64,000 bases of DNA from Physcia stellaris (GCA_018902385.1 JABSSW010000046.1:1-64000); one strand, 5' to 3'; counted from the stretch's first letter, positions 25,914 through 39,545 are shown. The notes: generated by a model from the letters alone, not told the origin. Program-made: numbers and translations.

Positions 25914-26432
25914 TCATACGTTTTCAAAATATCGAAAAACGTGATTTTGATATCGAATTTTTTTTTCATTTTCAATCAAAACAAATTTTATTTGAATTCG
26001 TTTTGAAACGTGCATTTCATGCATGTCGAATTGTTTGTCAATATACATTCGTACGAACATGAAATACGTTTCGATTTTTTTATCGATGACGTTTATGATC
26101 AATTGTTTTGATTCGATGTTTTCGATACGATTCGTGATAAAAATGAAATGTTTTTTTTTGCAACGTCAAATTTTGATATTGTCGTCGTTTCAATTCATTT
26201 TGATTTTCGAAAATTGTATTCAAAACATGTTTAACGTTAAATTTCAATTCAAATTCACGATCAAAAACGATTTTTCGAAAAAACGATTAATTTTTTTGAC
26301 GTTTGACATTTCGAATTGTACGAAATAAACGTTATACGTTTTTAAACGATGATTGTCAATTGTTATTATATCACAATTTAAAATTTCAAAACGACGAAAA
26401 TTTAATTTTTTCGCATAAACATGATTTATCAA
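25914..26432 (-). pseudogene. Retropepsin-type protease relic
   Basis: Frames at 26,244-26,432 and 25,914-26,102 read INHVYAKKLNFRR.. and YNVYFVQFEMSN, matching the Gypsy protease pattern FIS..FAKKLNLPRR and Y.I..VQFE..D. The catalytic DSGAT lies just upstream but is not preserved in one frame. Confidence 0.6.
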
Positions 26433-26727
26433 ATTAATTTTCGTTTTTGTATCGAATATTGTTTTCGATTCGTTTCAAATTCGATTTTCGTTTTGTATAT
26501 TAATTTTGATTTTGACGCATTTACGAATTACAAATTTTTTAAATTTTTTGCGTTTTTTTTTTTGTTAACATGATTTTTGTTCATGTTTGAAAAAAACGAC
26601 GTATCGAAATCGAAATTCGAAAATTTTTTTTTTAACGATTTGAACGAAAATCATCAAATCGATTAATTTTTTGATTGTTCAAAAATTTGATCAACGAAAA
26701 TGATTTTGTTTTTTTTGTTTGTGCAAA

Positions 26728-27369
26728 TTTCGATTTGATAATTTGATTTGTCACAATTTATACAATTATTTTTGTTTTGAATTTTTTTGAATTCGTTGAC
26801 GAATCAACAATACATTCGAATGTTTTTCGATTTGATTGATTCGTGATTCGAATTGATTTTGTTAATATTTTTTATTTTTTTATTTTTGAATTTCGCAATT
26901 TTGAATTTTTCGTTTTCGTTTTCAAAATTGTCAATATCGAACGAAATTTTACGCTTTTTGAAATTTTTGAATTTTTTTTTTAAATTTGAACGTTTTTCAT
27001 ACGTTTGAATCGTTCAAGCAATTTCGTTTTTGTAATTTTTTTTTTTTTAAACATGCAACGAAATTTCAAACATAATTCGTCACGAAAATCGTTGAATTTC
27101 ATTGTTTTCGTGAATTTGAATTCGAATTTCAATTCAACAAACATATTTATTCGTTCGACATTGTAATTTTTAATCGATTGATTGTGATTTTGTTTGTGTT
27201 TGCGATATTTTTTCAAAAAATTTTGTTGCAACGTGATTGTTCGTTCGATGTCGTTTTTTAAAAAAAATTTTGAATTCGATTCAAATGTATTGTTTGTTTG
27301 AATGAAAATCGATTTTTGCGTTTCAAAATTTGTTCGCATTATTATTTGATTTAAAATAAATATCGACAT
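26728..27369 (-). pseudogene. Gag relic with zinc knuckle
   Basis: The frame at 26,980-27,369 is a charged Gag-like protein. Downstream at about 26,728-26,772 the minus strand reads C-IN-C-DKSN-Y-QIEI-C, a CCHC knuckle whose His codon CAT or CAC now reads Tyr. Confidence 0.6.
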
Positions 27370-27808
27370 ATGTGATTTTGATTAAATTCGAAAATTAAAT
27401 TATATGATTCACGTTGTTTTGCGTGAATTGATTTTTCATTTGTTTGCAATATTTTTTTCATTTTTTGTAATTTTTTTTTTATATTGATTCGATGTTGTTT
27501 CGATAATTTTCATGACGAAAAATTTTCAAACAAAATCAAAAACAAAAATAAATGAAATAAAAACAAATGAAATAATAATTGCAAATTTCGAACGTTCGAC
27601 AATTCGAATTTTGAATTTGATTTTTTTTTGTAATTTTTTTCGATTTGTTGTTTGTAATAAATCAATCAAAAAAATAAATCAACATTTTCGACAAATTCAA
27701 AAAACAAATCATTATCAAAATTCGACATGATGTATGCGAAACAACAAAATTGTATTTTGTTAAATATACACGAATGACATTATTTTGAAATATGATAACG
27801 ATTAAAAT

Positions 27809-28121
27809 GTAAAATTCGTATTAAAAATAATATAATTTAATGAATTATTGACATCAAAAATGTATAATTTGAAATGTAATATATTGATTTATTAATCGTT
27901 ACAAAACAAATTACGTTTTGCAATTGTTTTTTATTTACATTTTATTTATTCAATCGTACGAATTCGATCGATTTCGACTGACAATATAAATTTGTTGAAT
28001 TTATCGTTGATCGAATTGTAAAATGATTGAAATTAATTTTTTTCGAAATTATTCGAATTTCGATAATCGAATTGACGAAATACGAATCGCATTTTCGAAA
28101 ATTTTGAATTTTTTTTTTACA
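27809..28121 (-). repeat. 5' LTR of the minus-strand Gypsy element
   Basis: 313 bp, direct repeat of 21,489-21,808. It has lost a few bases relative to its partner near 28,070 (GAATTGACG against GAATTGTTTGACG). Confidence 0.88.
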
Positions 28122-28796
28122 ATTACAATTATTTCGAAAATTATTGATTTTTTCGAAAAAAATTTTGAAAATTCAAATTTTTATCGAAAATATCATTAAA
28201 TTTAATTTTCATGTTCGTTTTGAAAATTTCAATTTTTTTATTCGAATCGAAAAAATTTTTATCGTTTGAATATTCAAATCATTTTTTCGACGAAATTAAC
28301 GATAAATTTGATTAATTTTATATCGTTTTAAAACAAATTTTGAACAATTCGTTTAAAATCATTTTATTCACGTGAAAAAATATTTAAAAATATAACGATT
28401 TAATCAATTTTTGAAAAAAAATCGAAAATTCAAAAATTAAATTTTAATTTTAAATCGATTTTCGTTGTTTCGATTGCGACATCGTTTGTCAAATCAATTA
28501 TATCGACGTTTTTCGTCAAATTTAAAAACGATTATAAACATGATTCGATTATCGAAAAAAAATTGATTTTACGAACAAATATTTAACGAGTAAAAAAATT
28601 TTTCGATTACGAAAAAAATTTTTTTTTAACGTTTTGACAAAGTTCAAAAACGTTAATGATCAAAAACGTGTTTTACAAATATATCAATTGAATTTTGATA
28701 TCGATTCGAACGAATTTAATTCGAAAAATTAAAATTTACGTCAAAAACGCGATTGATGAATGTTTAAAAAAAATTTTTCACGATAATAATATTTTA
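28122..28796. other. AT-rich relic between two Gypsy elements
   Basis: No motif or gene recognised. The composition and mutation pattern match the rest of the isochore. Confidence 0.5.
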
Positions 28797-29337
28797 AGAA
28801 AATATACGATTGAATGATCAAATTTTTCGTTTACGAAAAAAAATCGTGATAAATTGTGAATTTGATTTGAATCGTGAAAACGAAAAAAAATGAAAATGTT
28901 CGAAATGTTATATTTTATCGATCAAAACGTTAAATTCGATTTTCGATCTTGAAAAATGATAATTGTTTTTTTGTTTTTCGAATTTTGATTTTCAAAATCG
29001 AATCGTCGATGTTTTTTCGTGTAATCATTCGATAATTTTTTTCGTTTAGAAAAATTTCGTGAAAATAATGTTTAGCGTCAATTTTTGTTTGCGCGATTTT
29101 ATGTTGATGTTCGCGATAAAATGCGATAATTTTTTTGTTAATCGTGATTTGTCATTTGCGATTATCGTTGTTCAAATCGAATATTTCAATTTTTCAATAT
29201 TTGTTCGAATCAATACATTGTTGTTTTTGTTGAACAAACGAAAACAAACGTTTTTGCGACGTTTGTTTTTCGCGAATTCAATTTTTTTGAACGTAATTTT
29301 GATTTTCGAACACGTTTTGTTTTTTGACATTGAAATA

Positions 29338-29680
29338 AACAATTTAAATCAATTTTTGTATGATTCAAATGATTTAACGATAAAACGTAAAACAAAATTT
29401 TTTGATTTTAAAAATAGTCGTTCAAATCGATTTTTGAACACAGTTTTTTTGTTTTTTGTTTTGTTTTTTTTTATTTCATGACGATTTTTTTACGTTTTAT
29501 TCGTGTCATTTGATTTTATCGTGATAATTTATTCGTGTCAAAATAAAACATATGATTTCAATTTGATTTTTATTTGTTATCGTTCAAATAATTTAATGAT
29601 AAAACGCAAAAATGAAAATTTTTTCATTTTTGAAATTGTCGTTCGAATCGACGTTTGAACATCGTTTTTTTGTTTTTTTG
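29338..29680. repeat. Two-unit tandem repeat, about 210-bp period
   Basis: Units at about 29,338-29,460 and 29,552-29,680 share ATTTAA.GATAAAACG.AAAA, TCGTTC.AATCGA.TTTTGAACA and the T-rich run that follows. It lies in the 3' part of the minus-strand Gypsy relic. Confidence 0.5.
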
Positions 29681-32600
29681 TTTTTCGATTTGTGTTTTGA
29701 TGACGATTTTTTTGCGTCATTTCAAATATAAATAAATTTGTTTTGATTTTCATTCATTTTTATTTTTACATGATTTATTTTCATTATCAATGACAAATTT
29801 CATTGTAATTCAAATGATGAAATGTTCATTGTAATTCATGAATCGATGACGTGACGACGATTTTATTCATTGTTACGTTTTCAATGTGAAATGAAAAAAA
29901 TTAATTTTCAATTATTCGAATCGACATTAATTTGTCGTCGTTGAACAAACGTTTTGTCGCGTTCGTTGTATAATTTTTTTTCGTTTCATTTGCGATTCAT
30001 CGCGTTTGTCGTTTGTTTTAATGAATATGTTAAACATTTGATTAACGTTTTGACGCGTACACAAAAGTTTATTGCGATCATTTTTTCATTTTCTTTTTTC
30101 AGTATTATTTTGAAACAGTTTGATAAAAATGCTTTTCGCGTTTAGATTGTGTTTTGTTAACGTTGACAATTTGTACAATATCAAAATTGTCAACAATAAA
30201 TTTATTGTTTTTTTTTGATTGTTGTTATTGAAACACGTAATGATTTCGCGTGACGTCAAAATCAAAATTGTAAATTTGATTTGATTTCGTGATTTCGTGT
30301 ATTAATTTTTGTAATTTTTTAAACGTGTTGTAAACACGTTTCGTGTAAAATGTTGTATAAAATGCGTCAAACGCAAATTTGACGATATCGAACATGAAAT
30401 ATGTATTTTGCGTTTTTAATTGATCGCGTTGATTTGCGCAATGTTTTCGATCGTTTCACGACGATAAATGTTTTACGTGCGTGTCGATTCGCAAATTTTG
30501 CACGTCAATTTTTTTTAAATATGTTCGTCGAATTCAACAACATTTGATGATTTTGACGTTTGCAATAAAACACAAACGCGATAATTTGATGTTCAATTTG
30601 CAATTGCGTTTGAAAAATACGATTGTGAAAATTCAACAACATTTCACACAACAAAAAAATCAAATCAATATCGTTTTATTGAAAATTTGTTGTTGCGTTT
30701 GAAATTTCGATTCGTCGATATCAATCAAATTTTACGTTTTATGATCGATTCGTTTCGCGTTAATGAAAATTTTTCAATTATACGTTTCGCGAATTTTTCG
30801 AATGAAAAAAAAAATGAAAATCAAATTTCGATTGATGTTGAAATCATGAATTTCGACGACGATGACGTCGAATAAACGTAATAATCGTTTTTGAACATTA
30901 TTTTTATCAAAATCGAACAAATCGTAATCAATCGACAAAATCGATACGATAAAAACGAAAATAAAATTCAAAACGATATTCATTGTAATTCACAAATTTT
31001 GATTTGTGATTTTTTTAACACAAAAACGACGACGAATTGAAAAAATATCGCATGAAAAATTAATTGATAATTTCAACATGTTTATTAATCATTTGTACAT
31101 ATTCAATACAACGACACAATTATTAAAAAAATGAATTTTATTGATTTTATTACATGTGAAACAATTTATTGTAAAAAATTCGCATTTTGCGTTTTTTTTG
31201 TTACAAATCGTCGTTTTTTTTTTGAATTTCAAATTTGATTTCGCAAAATTTCGTTTAAACGATTGTTTTTTTTTGACGAAAAATGACAATTGAATTTCGA
31301 CACGTTTTCGTTTGAACGTCGTCAACGTTTCGTCGACATTATTTAATTTTTTTTTAATTCATTCATTATCACATAATGAATATTTTTTTCAACGAATCAA
31401 ATATCGAAATATTTTTTTTCACGTCGAAAATTTTTTTTATTTTTCATTTTTCGTGATCGTTTATCAAAATTATTTTCGTAAACGATTTTGTGAATTCGTT
31501 GATATAATATTTTTCGAATAAAAACACGTGAAATATTGAATAAATGCGTTATTTGAATGACAATTTTAAACGATAAATTTGCGTATCGACAACGTTTTTC
31601 AATTTCAAAAAATTCGATGTATTTGTCGAACAAGTTTTTTTTTTTGATCGCATTTGTTTTAAATTTTTAATCGATAACATAATTTTGTTTTTTACATTGT
31701 ATGTTTTCGCGAATGTTTTTTTGTTGATTCATTTTGTTTGCGTTTTATTATTGTGTTTCAAATTTTTTTGTAATTTTTTTCGTTTATCGAACAAATTTTG
31801 AAATTTTTGTTTTGTCGTCGAAATATTTTGTTAAACAAAATCGAATTTGAAATTGAAATTTGAAATATATTCGAACAAAATTTCAAACGAAATTAATTCA
31901 ATAAACGCGTGTTTCGCGCAATTGTATACGAAAACGATCATTAACAACAACGAAATTCAATTGTTTTGTTTGTGATTGCAAAAATATCGCAAATAATATT
32001 CAAAAATTTAATTTTGTTTTTTTGTTTGATTATTTGTTTGTAAATGAAAAACGATGTTAAATTTGCGTTTAATTTTCGCGTGATAACACAATGTTGATCA
32101 AAAATTGTTTGTGAACAAAAATTCACGATTTGAAATTATGTTTTTCGATAAATTATATTTCAAAAAAACGTCGTCGAAAAACAAATCACATATTTCGTTT
32201 GTTTTTCATGATGAATTTGATCGAAACGTAAATCGTTATTTTGATATATCGATTTATTATTATCATGATCGAATCGTAAATTTTTTTGCGTCATTTATTG
32301 AATGAAAATTTTGTGATCATATCAATGATAATTTTTTTTCATGATTTTGTCGACATCGACAATTTCGACAATTTTTCGTAAAAACGATAATAATGAATTT
32401 TTGTTTTTTGACATATCGCGCATTTTTTGATGTATTTTTCGATATTTTTTCGCATGTACATTCAATAAAATTTTCGTTAAATGAAATCAACGATTTTTTC
32501 AATTTCGAAATGTTTCGCAAAAAAATCATCGTGACAACGTCGCAAAATTTCGATTTTTAAATTTGTTTCATTGGATACATATACAACATGTCAATATCGT

Positions 32601-33931
32601 AAAATATTGTTCGAATTTAATGTTCAATTTTTAAATTTTTTGTCGTTTCGTATGAACGCGCGACGTTTTACGCATTCATTATCGAACATTTGCAATTTTT
32701 CAATTTTGTTGAAAAATTTTTGAAATGAATTTTCGTACGAATTTTTTTTATTACACGTTTTAACAATTTTTTTTTGACGCATTGTTTGCGATATCGCGAC
32801 AATTTGATTTTGAAAAATTTTTTTTGAAAATTTTTCGTCAATTTTTTTTTCACATTATTTCGATTTCGTTGAAAATGCAATGTTCGCAATTGCAATATTT
32901 CGAAATTTGTTTTATAATGTAAACAAATAAATGTTATCGTTTTCGTTTTCGTTTTCGTAATTTGAATGTCGAAATGATTCGTTTATCGAATTAAAATTTT
33001 TATTTTTGTATTTGATTTCGAAATTATATTTATTTAACAATAAAATTCATTTGATTTGTCGTTTGTTCAAAAACGTGATAAATATAAAATATTTCAAATT
33101 GTTATAATTCGACATTACGATGATCGTAAATTGATTATTTTTTAAATAATGACGTTATTGTTTGAAATTTTTTACGATAACAAACAATTTTTGATCGTGC
33201 GTTAAATATTTGATTTCGACAAATATCATTTTTTTGAATAAAAAACGACGAAATGTCATTGCGTTTAATTTTCGATATCGAAATTTTTTATCAATTGCGA
33301 AATCATTTTTGCGATAACGAATTTTAAAACATCAATTTCAATCATTTGTTCGATTATTAAAATCAAAATATATTAATATAAACGTTTCGATGAACATGCG
33401 AATAAATTTTTGAAAATTTTATTGTTTCGTCGTTTCAAATGAATTCGTCGATTTGTTTTTCGTTTTTGTTATTTTTCAATAATTCGAAAAATGAACGCGA
33501 CATTTTCGCGTATTTTACAATGAATTTTCGATAAAAATTTGCGAATTTCAAAAAATTTGCAATTTTTTGAAATTGTCAAAAATCGATCATGATTTGATCG
33601 AATTTATTTTTTTCATGTTCATAAATATTTTTTTGTTATTGATGATATATTTTAAAAATTCGATAAATTTTTGCATAAATCGACATTTAATCAAATTGAC
33701 GAAAAAATTAAATTTTCGAAAACGTTTAAACATCGTTTTTACGTAACGTCAATGTTTTTTTTTCGTTCGAAAATAAATCAAAATATCGTTTAAAAACAAT
33801 ACACACAATTTGTTTATCAATTTTGCAAACATTTTGTTTATGAACGATTGAAAAATCGTCGACGCGTTGACAAAATCGAAAAACATCACGACGTATTCGA
33901 AAAAATCGTATCGTGTTCGAAATGCGATTTT

Positions 33932-34477
33932 TCATTCGTCATTCGTTTTGATTTTTATACGATAATACGCGTTTTTTAAATTTAATTTGATAAAATACGC
34001 GACGTTTATCAAACGATTCAATGTTTCATCAATCAACGATAATGAAATTTTGTTTTTGATCGTGATCGCATTCAAATTTTTGTAATTTACGCAAAATTTT
34101 AAATTTTCATTTTTTTTGAAAATGAATAATATCGACGTATCGTCAATATCGACAATCGAATGTTTGATACGATTCAACGCAAAATTTTCGCGAATGTATT
34201 TTTGAAAAATTTTTAATTTTTTTTGAAACATATTGTACAAAAATTCGAAAAACGAAAATTTGTTCGACATTAAATCAATGACATAATCGTGTTCGTCGTG
34301 CGAAAAAAACGTGATCGTCGATTTGAAAAAAAAAAACACATTTTCGAATATTTGCAATTCGTTCGAAATTTCGATCGACGTTTCGTCGTTTTTTCGTATG
34401 ATACATATCAACGCGTACATTGAAATGATATTATCGTTCAACATTGTCGTGAAATTTTCGAAAATGTTTAATTTCAA
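33932..34477 (-). pseudogene. Gypsy reverse transcriptase relic
   Basis: A 181-codon minus frame with DHEHDYVIDL, YIRENFALNRI, then LKFCVNYKNLNAITIKNKI, SLIDETLNRL and FIKLNLKNAYYRIKI. Each aligns with Gypsy RT motifs (H.IDL, YL.ENL..G.I, LR.CVDYR.LNAIT.KN.YPLPLIDE.LDRL, FTKLDL..AYH.I.I). The motif carrying the catalytic DD lies downstream in another frame. Confidence 0.88.
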
Positions 34478-34939
34478 TCGATTTTTTTTGATTGTGTAAC
34501 GTCACGTCATCGTGAATCAATGTACGTGTAAATTGTTTTTCATTATTCATGAAAAATTCATTATCAAAAATACATCAAATTTTGAAACGAATAAAATTTT
34601 TGTATCGAAATGAAAAAATTATTTTTGTTATCACGAACATTCATTTTCATTTGATACGTATTAATGAAAAATTTGTTTTCGACATCGAAATTATTCATTT
34701 TCATAAACGTTTCGTCGATATTTTGCAAATTTCATTTTTTCGTCAACGATTTCGAAATGCAATTTATATTAACGATCGAATTCATGAAATTTATTTGCGA
34801 TTGTCATTTTTCAAAAATATTGACGTTGACGCGAATGAATATGTCATTTAATTAAATTTTGTGTGAATTCGTCACGACAACGACGATTATCGCAACAAAT
34901 TTTTTCAATTTTTCGAATCGTTTTTGATTTCGATAAATT

Positions 34940-36304
34940 TTAAAAATGTTTTGTTTTTATTTTTGCGAATCGTATTGACGTCGACGATTGTTTTTTTTTT
35001 GAATAAAAACAATTTTTTTTTATGTTTCGATTCATCGCAATTGTAACAATTTCGATTTTTTTCGTCGACGAATCGACGTCGTTTTTTTTGTTTTTATCAA
35101 ATTGATTTTTCGTTTTATCAAATTGCGCAAAAAAATCATTTTTGACGAAATTTTTGTTTTTTTGACGTTCACGATTTTCGAACGAAAAAATTTGCGAAAA
35201 TCGAAAACGTTTTGAAAATTTTTGATAAAATGACGATCGTTTTGCATTGACGATTTTGAACAAAATTTTTTGACGAATCGTCGACGAAATTGCATCGAAT
35301 GTGATAATTTTTCGTAAAATATCGTTCAAATCATAAAAAAATTTGTTTCGTTTGATGTTTTCGATAACGTTCAATTTTGTTTTCAACGATTCGAAATGCG
35401 TCGCGAATTCATTCATCGTTTTTTTGTTTAACATTATTGTATTTTTGATTCACATCAAAACGACGAGTTTCAAAAAATTCGACATCGTTGTGAAAAAATT
35501 TCGAAAAATACGATCACGTCTCATCAATTTCTTTCGATGTTGATTGATTTTCTGATACGATTTTCATAATTCGATTGAAATCGTATCAAAAAACTGTTGC
35601 GTTCAAACGATTTTGATACAACGTTTGAAAAAATAATTAAAATTTGCGTCGAAAATTCACACGACGTTTCGAATTCACGATTGAAATTTTTTAATATTTT
35701 TGACGTTGTAAATAAATAAATTTTTGAATTTGAATTCGATAATTCGTTGAAAACGCGAACGTTTCGAAATAAATTTATTACGAAATTTTTCGTTGTCGTT
35801 ATTGTCATCGTCGTTTTCGTTATTGAAAAACGTTTGTGAACGTTTTCGTTTTTTTTCAACAACGCGAATTGAATTAATTTCGTTTTTTCGAAATGACGTT
35901 GTATCGAAACGTCTGATTTTCGTCAAAAACAATTTATATTCACGTTTGTTTTTCGCTTTTTTTTCAATTATCGCTTGAATTGTTCGCAATTGCGCGTAAT
36001 TCGTTTGATTATCGAATTCGAAATCGTCGACGTTCGTTGAAACGACGATAATACGTCGAAACGACACGTGAAAAACAACAACAATGCGTTCGTCGTCTGA
36101 TAAATTTTCATGAATTGAAATCAATTTTTCTCGTTGATCGATTTCAAATTGAAACGATTTCACGATCGTGTTGTCGAATGATGATTGTTGAAACGAAATG
36201 ACGATATTGTTTCGAATCACGAACGCAACGACAACAAATGTTTTCGAAATTTTAAATGATGTCATTTGATCGAACAATCGTTCACGAAAATTTAAACGAT
36301 TCAA
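34940..36304 (-). pseudogene. Gag relic of the second minus-strand Gypsy element
   Basis: The frames 35,675-36,304 and 34,940-35,434 form a charged protein. The latter has MNEFATHFESLKTKL and FFYDLNDILRKII, which resemble the Gypsy capsid pattern (V.EYA..FE.LA..L and FY.GL.D..KD.I). A basic tail with a possible Cys motif follows. Start codon and frame joins are unresolved. Confidence 0.55.
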
Positions 36305-37630
36305 AATTGTAAAAAAATATACGATTGAATGATCAAATGATTACAAACAAACGCAATGTTTACGAAACGATAATGAATCATCGTGATAACATTGTGAATA
36401 ATGATAAATTGAATCGTGAAAACGAAAAAAATGAAAATTTTCGAAATGTTATATTTTATCGATCAAGACGTTAAACTCGATCAATTAACGTGTTTGACGA
36501 TTTTGACATAATATGACATATAGATTTTGATCGATGATCAAATCAATTGACGAAAAAATAAAACGAAATTGTTCGAATCAAAACGAAATTCTATTTAAAA
36601 ACGAAAAATTTAAAAATGTCAAATCGATTAAATTTTATGATTGAAAAACGCGTGATGTTCGAACGAAAATTTTTTCAAAAACGATTCGAAATGAATCGTA
36701 TTGAAAAACTCATTAAACGTTATTATTATTGATTTAGTATGAAATTATTTATCAAACGTTATATTCGAAATTTGTTCAAATGTCAACGATCGAAAATTTG
36801 AAAAACGATAATCGTCACGAATTGTTAATTCAAATTGTCGATTTTTAATCAACGATAAATTGATAAATGAATTGAATTTCATAATCGAATTATTTGATTT
36901 CAAAAACAACAATGTCATTTGTATTATTATCGATCGATTAATCAAAAAACGTCGTACGTTTCTTTGTGATCGATGACGATGATTTAACAATGCAAATTTT
37001 GTCAAAATATTAATATATTACGTATTTCGTATTCATGAATTATTTTTTCATTATTTCAAATCGAGATGATCAATTCGTAAATCGCGTTTGAAAAATTTTG
37101 TAAACGACTAAAAAATCAAATGTAAACAAATCGTTTTTCAATCAAAATTTTTTCAAATCGAACGAACGAAAAAAAATATTGAAATTGATTACGTTTATAT
37201 TGCAATTATCGTCAAAACGATTGAATTGATTGAATAAATATTATGAAATTCGTTGACAACAACGATGTTTCAACAATCATCGAATTAATTTCATTTTTTC
37301 ATCAATAAAAAATATCATTTTCGAATGATTTTCGAATCAAATTTAAATGATTACGAAATTACAAAAAAACGATTGTTAATTAAACAGAACGAATTCATTG
37401 TCGAAAAAATGAATCGTATTATCGAATGTGTCAAAATCAATGTTGTCGACGCGAAACAGAAAATAATTGTTCGAATCAACAAATTTCGTTTGTTTATAAA
37501 TTTTGAAATAAAAAATTATTTTTGATTAAATCGTCGTCATATAAAAACGATTCGTTCATCAAACAAATTCGATGACAAAAAATTGAATTCATACAAAATA
37601 ATCAAAAAAAAAATTTCGTTTATGAATTGA

Positions 37631-38597
37631 AAAAATCTTTGATTCGAATCTGAAAAGAAATGAAATTTATCAAAATAACAAAATTGCGAATAAATCTCAT
37701 AGCAAGACAATTTTCGGATTCAGAACTTTCATAAATCAAAACAGCGACGATCAATTTCTACATCTGTTATTTCTTTTTTTTCATTACAGTTTGTTTCTAT
37801 TCTATATCAGCGTCCTCTCAACTCTTTTTTTTTCGCAACATGACTACAAAGCAATTCGAAACGTTGTTTTTATCTGCGTCGCGCGCAGTCTCAAAACATG
37901 ATTCAAGATTTTTTTATTTTCATTCTTCAACGAGTTCGCTTTCTCGAAAATCTTGAAAACTGTTCGTGCTTTGTTCAATTCATGACGCTTGATTTGATTT
38001 CGTTGCAATTTTGATTGTTTTGACTTCGAACATTCAAACAAAATAATGATTATCATAATCAGTATTTTGCATTGTTGTTTGAAATTTAACTGAGCGAACT
38101 GCTTCATTTCGCAATGAGCAATGACTTGCTTGTAAATTTCGTGATCTTGACGATACATCGCTTTGAAATTCAGCGCTTGAATTGAAAACGACAACGTATC
38201 GATCGTTTGTTGAAGCGTCATGTTCATCGTTGCGAATTTTTTGATCAAAAAGTGTTAACGATGTCACAAGAATTCATATTACAATTCACGTTGTGATTTT
38301 GAAAATGTTTTGTCAAGCGATAGTCGAAGTCTCGAGTAAAATTTGAAATTGTGATAAAAAGAAAAAAAAACGCAAAAGAAATCGTTATATATGAATCATG
38401 AATATTCGTCGAAAATCGAATCATTGCGATGTGTGATTCAATCAAAATCTAATTCGACGTAAAAACTTTGTTGAAACTCTGTGATTTGAAAAACGATGAA
38501 TTAGTTTTTTATTGTGTAAAAGCATGATTTGTGTATAAGATTTAATTACGTAATTTGCGTCTAGACATTATCTCGTCAACACTTTGATTTTTACATA
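37631..38597 (-). mobile_element. 967-bp less-mutated insertion with 9-bp duplication, unidentified
   Basis: The segment is flanked by ATGAATTGA (37,622-37,630 and 38,598-38,606). The uninterrupted Gypsy copy has a single ACGAATTGA at 5,107-5,115. CT, CC, AG and GG steps are frequent inside, so it is younger or spared. Short termini AAAAATC and, before the last few bases, GATTTTT look like a weak inverted repeat. A minus frame at 37,844-38,248 (134 codons; likely start M at about 38,224) encodes a basic protein that I do not recognise. A DNA transposon with an 8-9 bp duplication (hAT or MULE type) is possible. Confidence 0.55.
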
Positions 38598-39378
38598 ATG
38601 AATTGAAATTGTTCGACGACATGCACATTCATTCAATTTTTCATTTTTGATTGTTGAAAAAAATTTTAAAAATTCGTTAAAAAAAAAACAACATAACGAA
38701 TTTTCAAAATCAATTATTGAAAAAAATGTCGAAATGAAAATTCGATAATATATTAAAATTTCGATATCATTATTATCGATTACAATATCGTTACAATTGA
38801 TTCGAATTTAAAATTTCACGATCGAACATTATTACGTCGACGACGACGAATTTCAAAATTTTTTCAAAAAAACATCGTCGATTTTTTTCAAAACGATATT
38901 AATTCAAAAACAACAAAATTTGATTTGCGAAATGATTAAATCATGAATTTTATTGTTTATGATTAATCACGAAAATTGTTATCGAATTCGTTACAATCAT
39001 TTTCAAATTGATTTCAATATTTTTTTGTTATTCGTTTCGTTATCATTTCGAATTGTTTACAGTCAGGAATATTACGTCGCAGAAAACTGAATCGCTGTCA
39101 AAAACATTTTCAGAAATTGTCGTCAAATTTTATTCAACAATGAATAATAATGCAAAATGTTATGCAATGAAATGAATAAACGCAAATTGTCAAAAAATTC
39201 GAACATTTACGAATTCGTCAACAAAATTTTCAATCGCTTATTAACGACACGCGAAATTATTTGTAAAATTCGTTCAAAATACTTTTTTTCAGAAAATTTA
39301 ATACATGCATTTTTCGCTGAATGCAATGTCACGAATCAAACGTCGTATATGCGATAACATCAACGCGTTAATCGTGAT

Positions 39379-39529
39379 TGTTACGGTAAACCTCCACATA
39401 GGGCTGGAGTCAGGATATCTTGACCAGAAGGGACTAGCGCCTTGGCACTCTGGCCCATATCTCGCACTCTGCCTCCTAGATAGTAACAATCAAGCATATT
39501 ATCCACCCACATCACGATTTATCGTAACA
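39379..39529 (+). repeat. 5' LTR of element A
   Basis: 151 bp. Identical to the 3' LTR except CCTCCAC here against CCTGCAC there. The G form is also found in element B, so it is probably ancestral. The 5-bp target duplication GTGAT precedes it. Confidence 0.95.
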
Positions 39530-39530
39530 A

Positions 39531-39545
39531 TGATAGCATCATCGA
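39531..39545 (+). promoter_or_regulatory. Candidate primer-binding site, shared by three elements
   Basis: TGATAGCATCATCGA starts one base after the 5' LTR. Element B has TGATAGCATTATCGA at 11,916 and element C TGATAACATCATTA at 17,255. Position and conservation suggest the primer site for reverse transcription, but it is not the usual TGG start complementary to a tRNA CCA end. A hairpin GACAGCTT-TCC-AAGCTGTC follows at 39,556-39,574. Confidence 0.5.

Larger units (their letters stand above)
21489..28121 (-). mobile_element. Gypsy LTR retrotransposon relic on the minus strand
   Basis: Direct repeats 21,489-21,808 (320 bp) and 27,809-28,121 (313 bp) begin TGTAAAA and end TTTTACA. Flanks ATTAT (21,484-21,488) and ATTAC (28,122-28,126) fit a 5-bp target duplication with one C/T change. 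The interior reads Gag, CCHC knuckle, protease, RT, RNase H and integrase on the minus strand, the Ty3/Gypsy order. Every frame is broken. Boundaries and family are well supported. Confidence 0.9.
28797..36483 (-). mobile_element. Second minus-strand Gypsy relic, ends approximate
   Basis: A stretch at about 28,797-28,943 recurs at about 36,307-36,483 (shared ATATACGATTGAATGATCAAAT and GTTATATTTTATCGATCAA) and is the likely LTR pair, with internal indels. Between them, on the minus strand, lie Gag-like frames (34,940-36,304) and a clear Gypsy reverse transcriptase (33,932-34,477). The integrase end (about 29,000-33,000) is too decayed to divide. No target duplication could be fixed. Confidence 0.7.
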
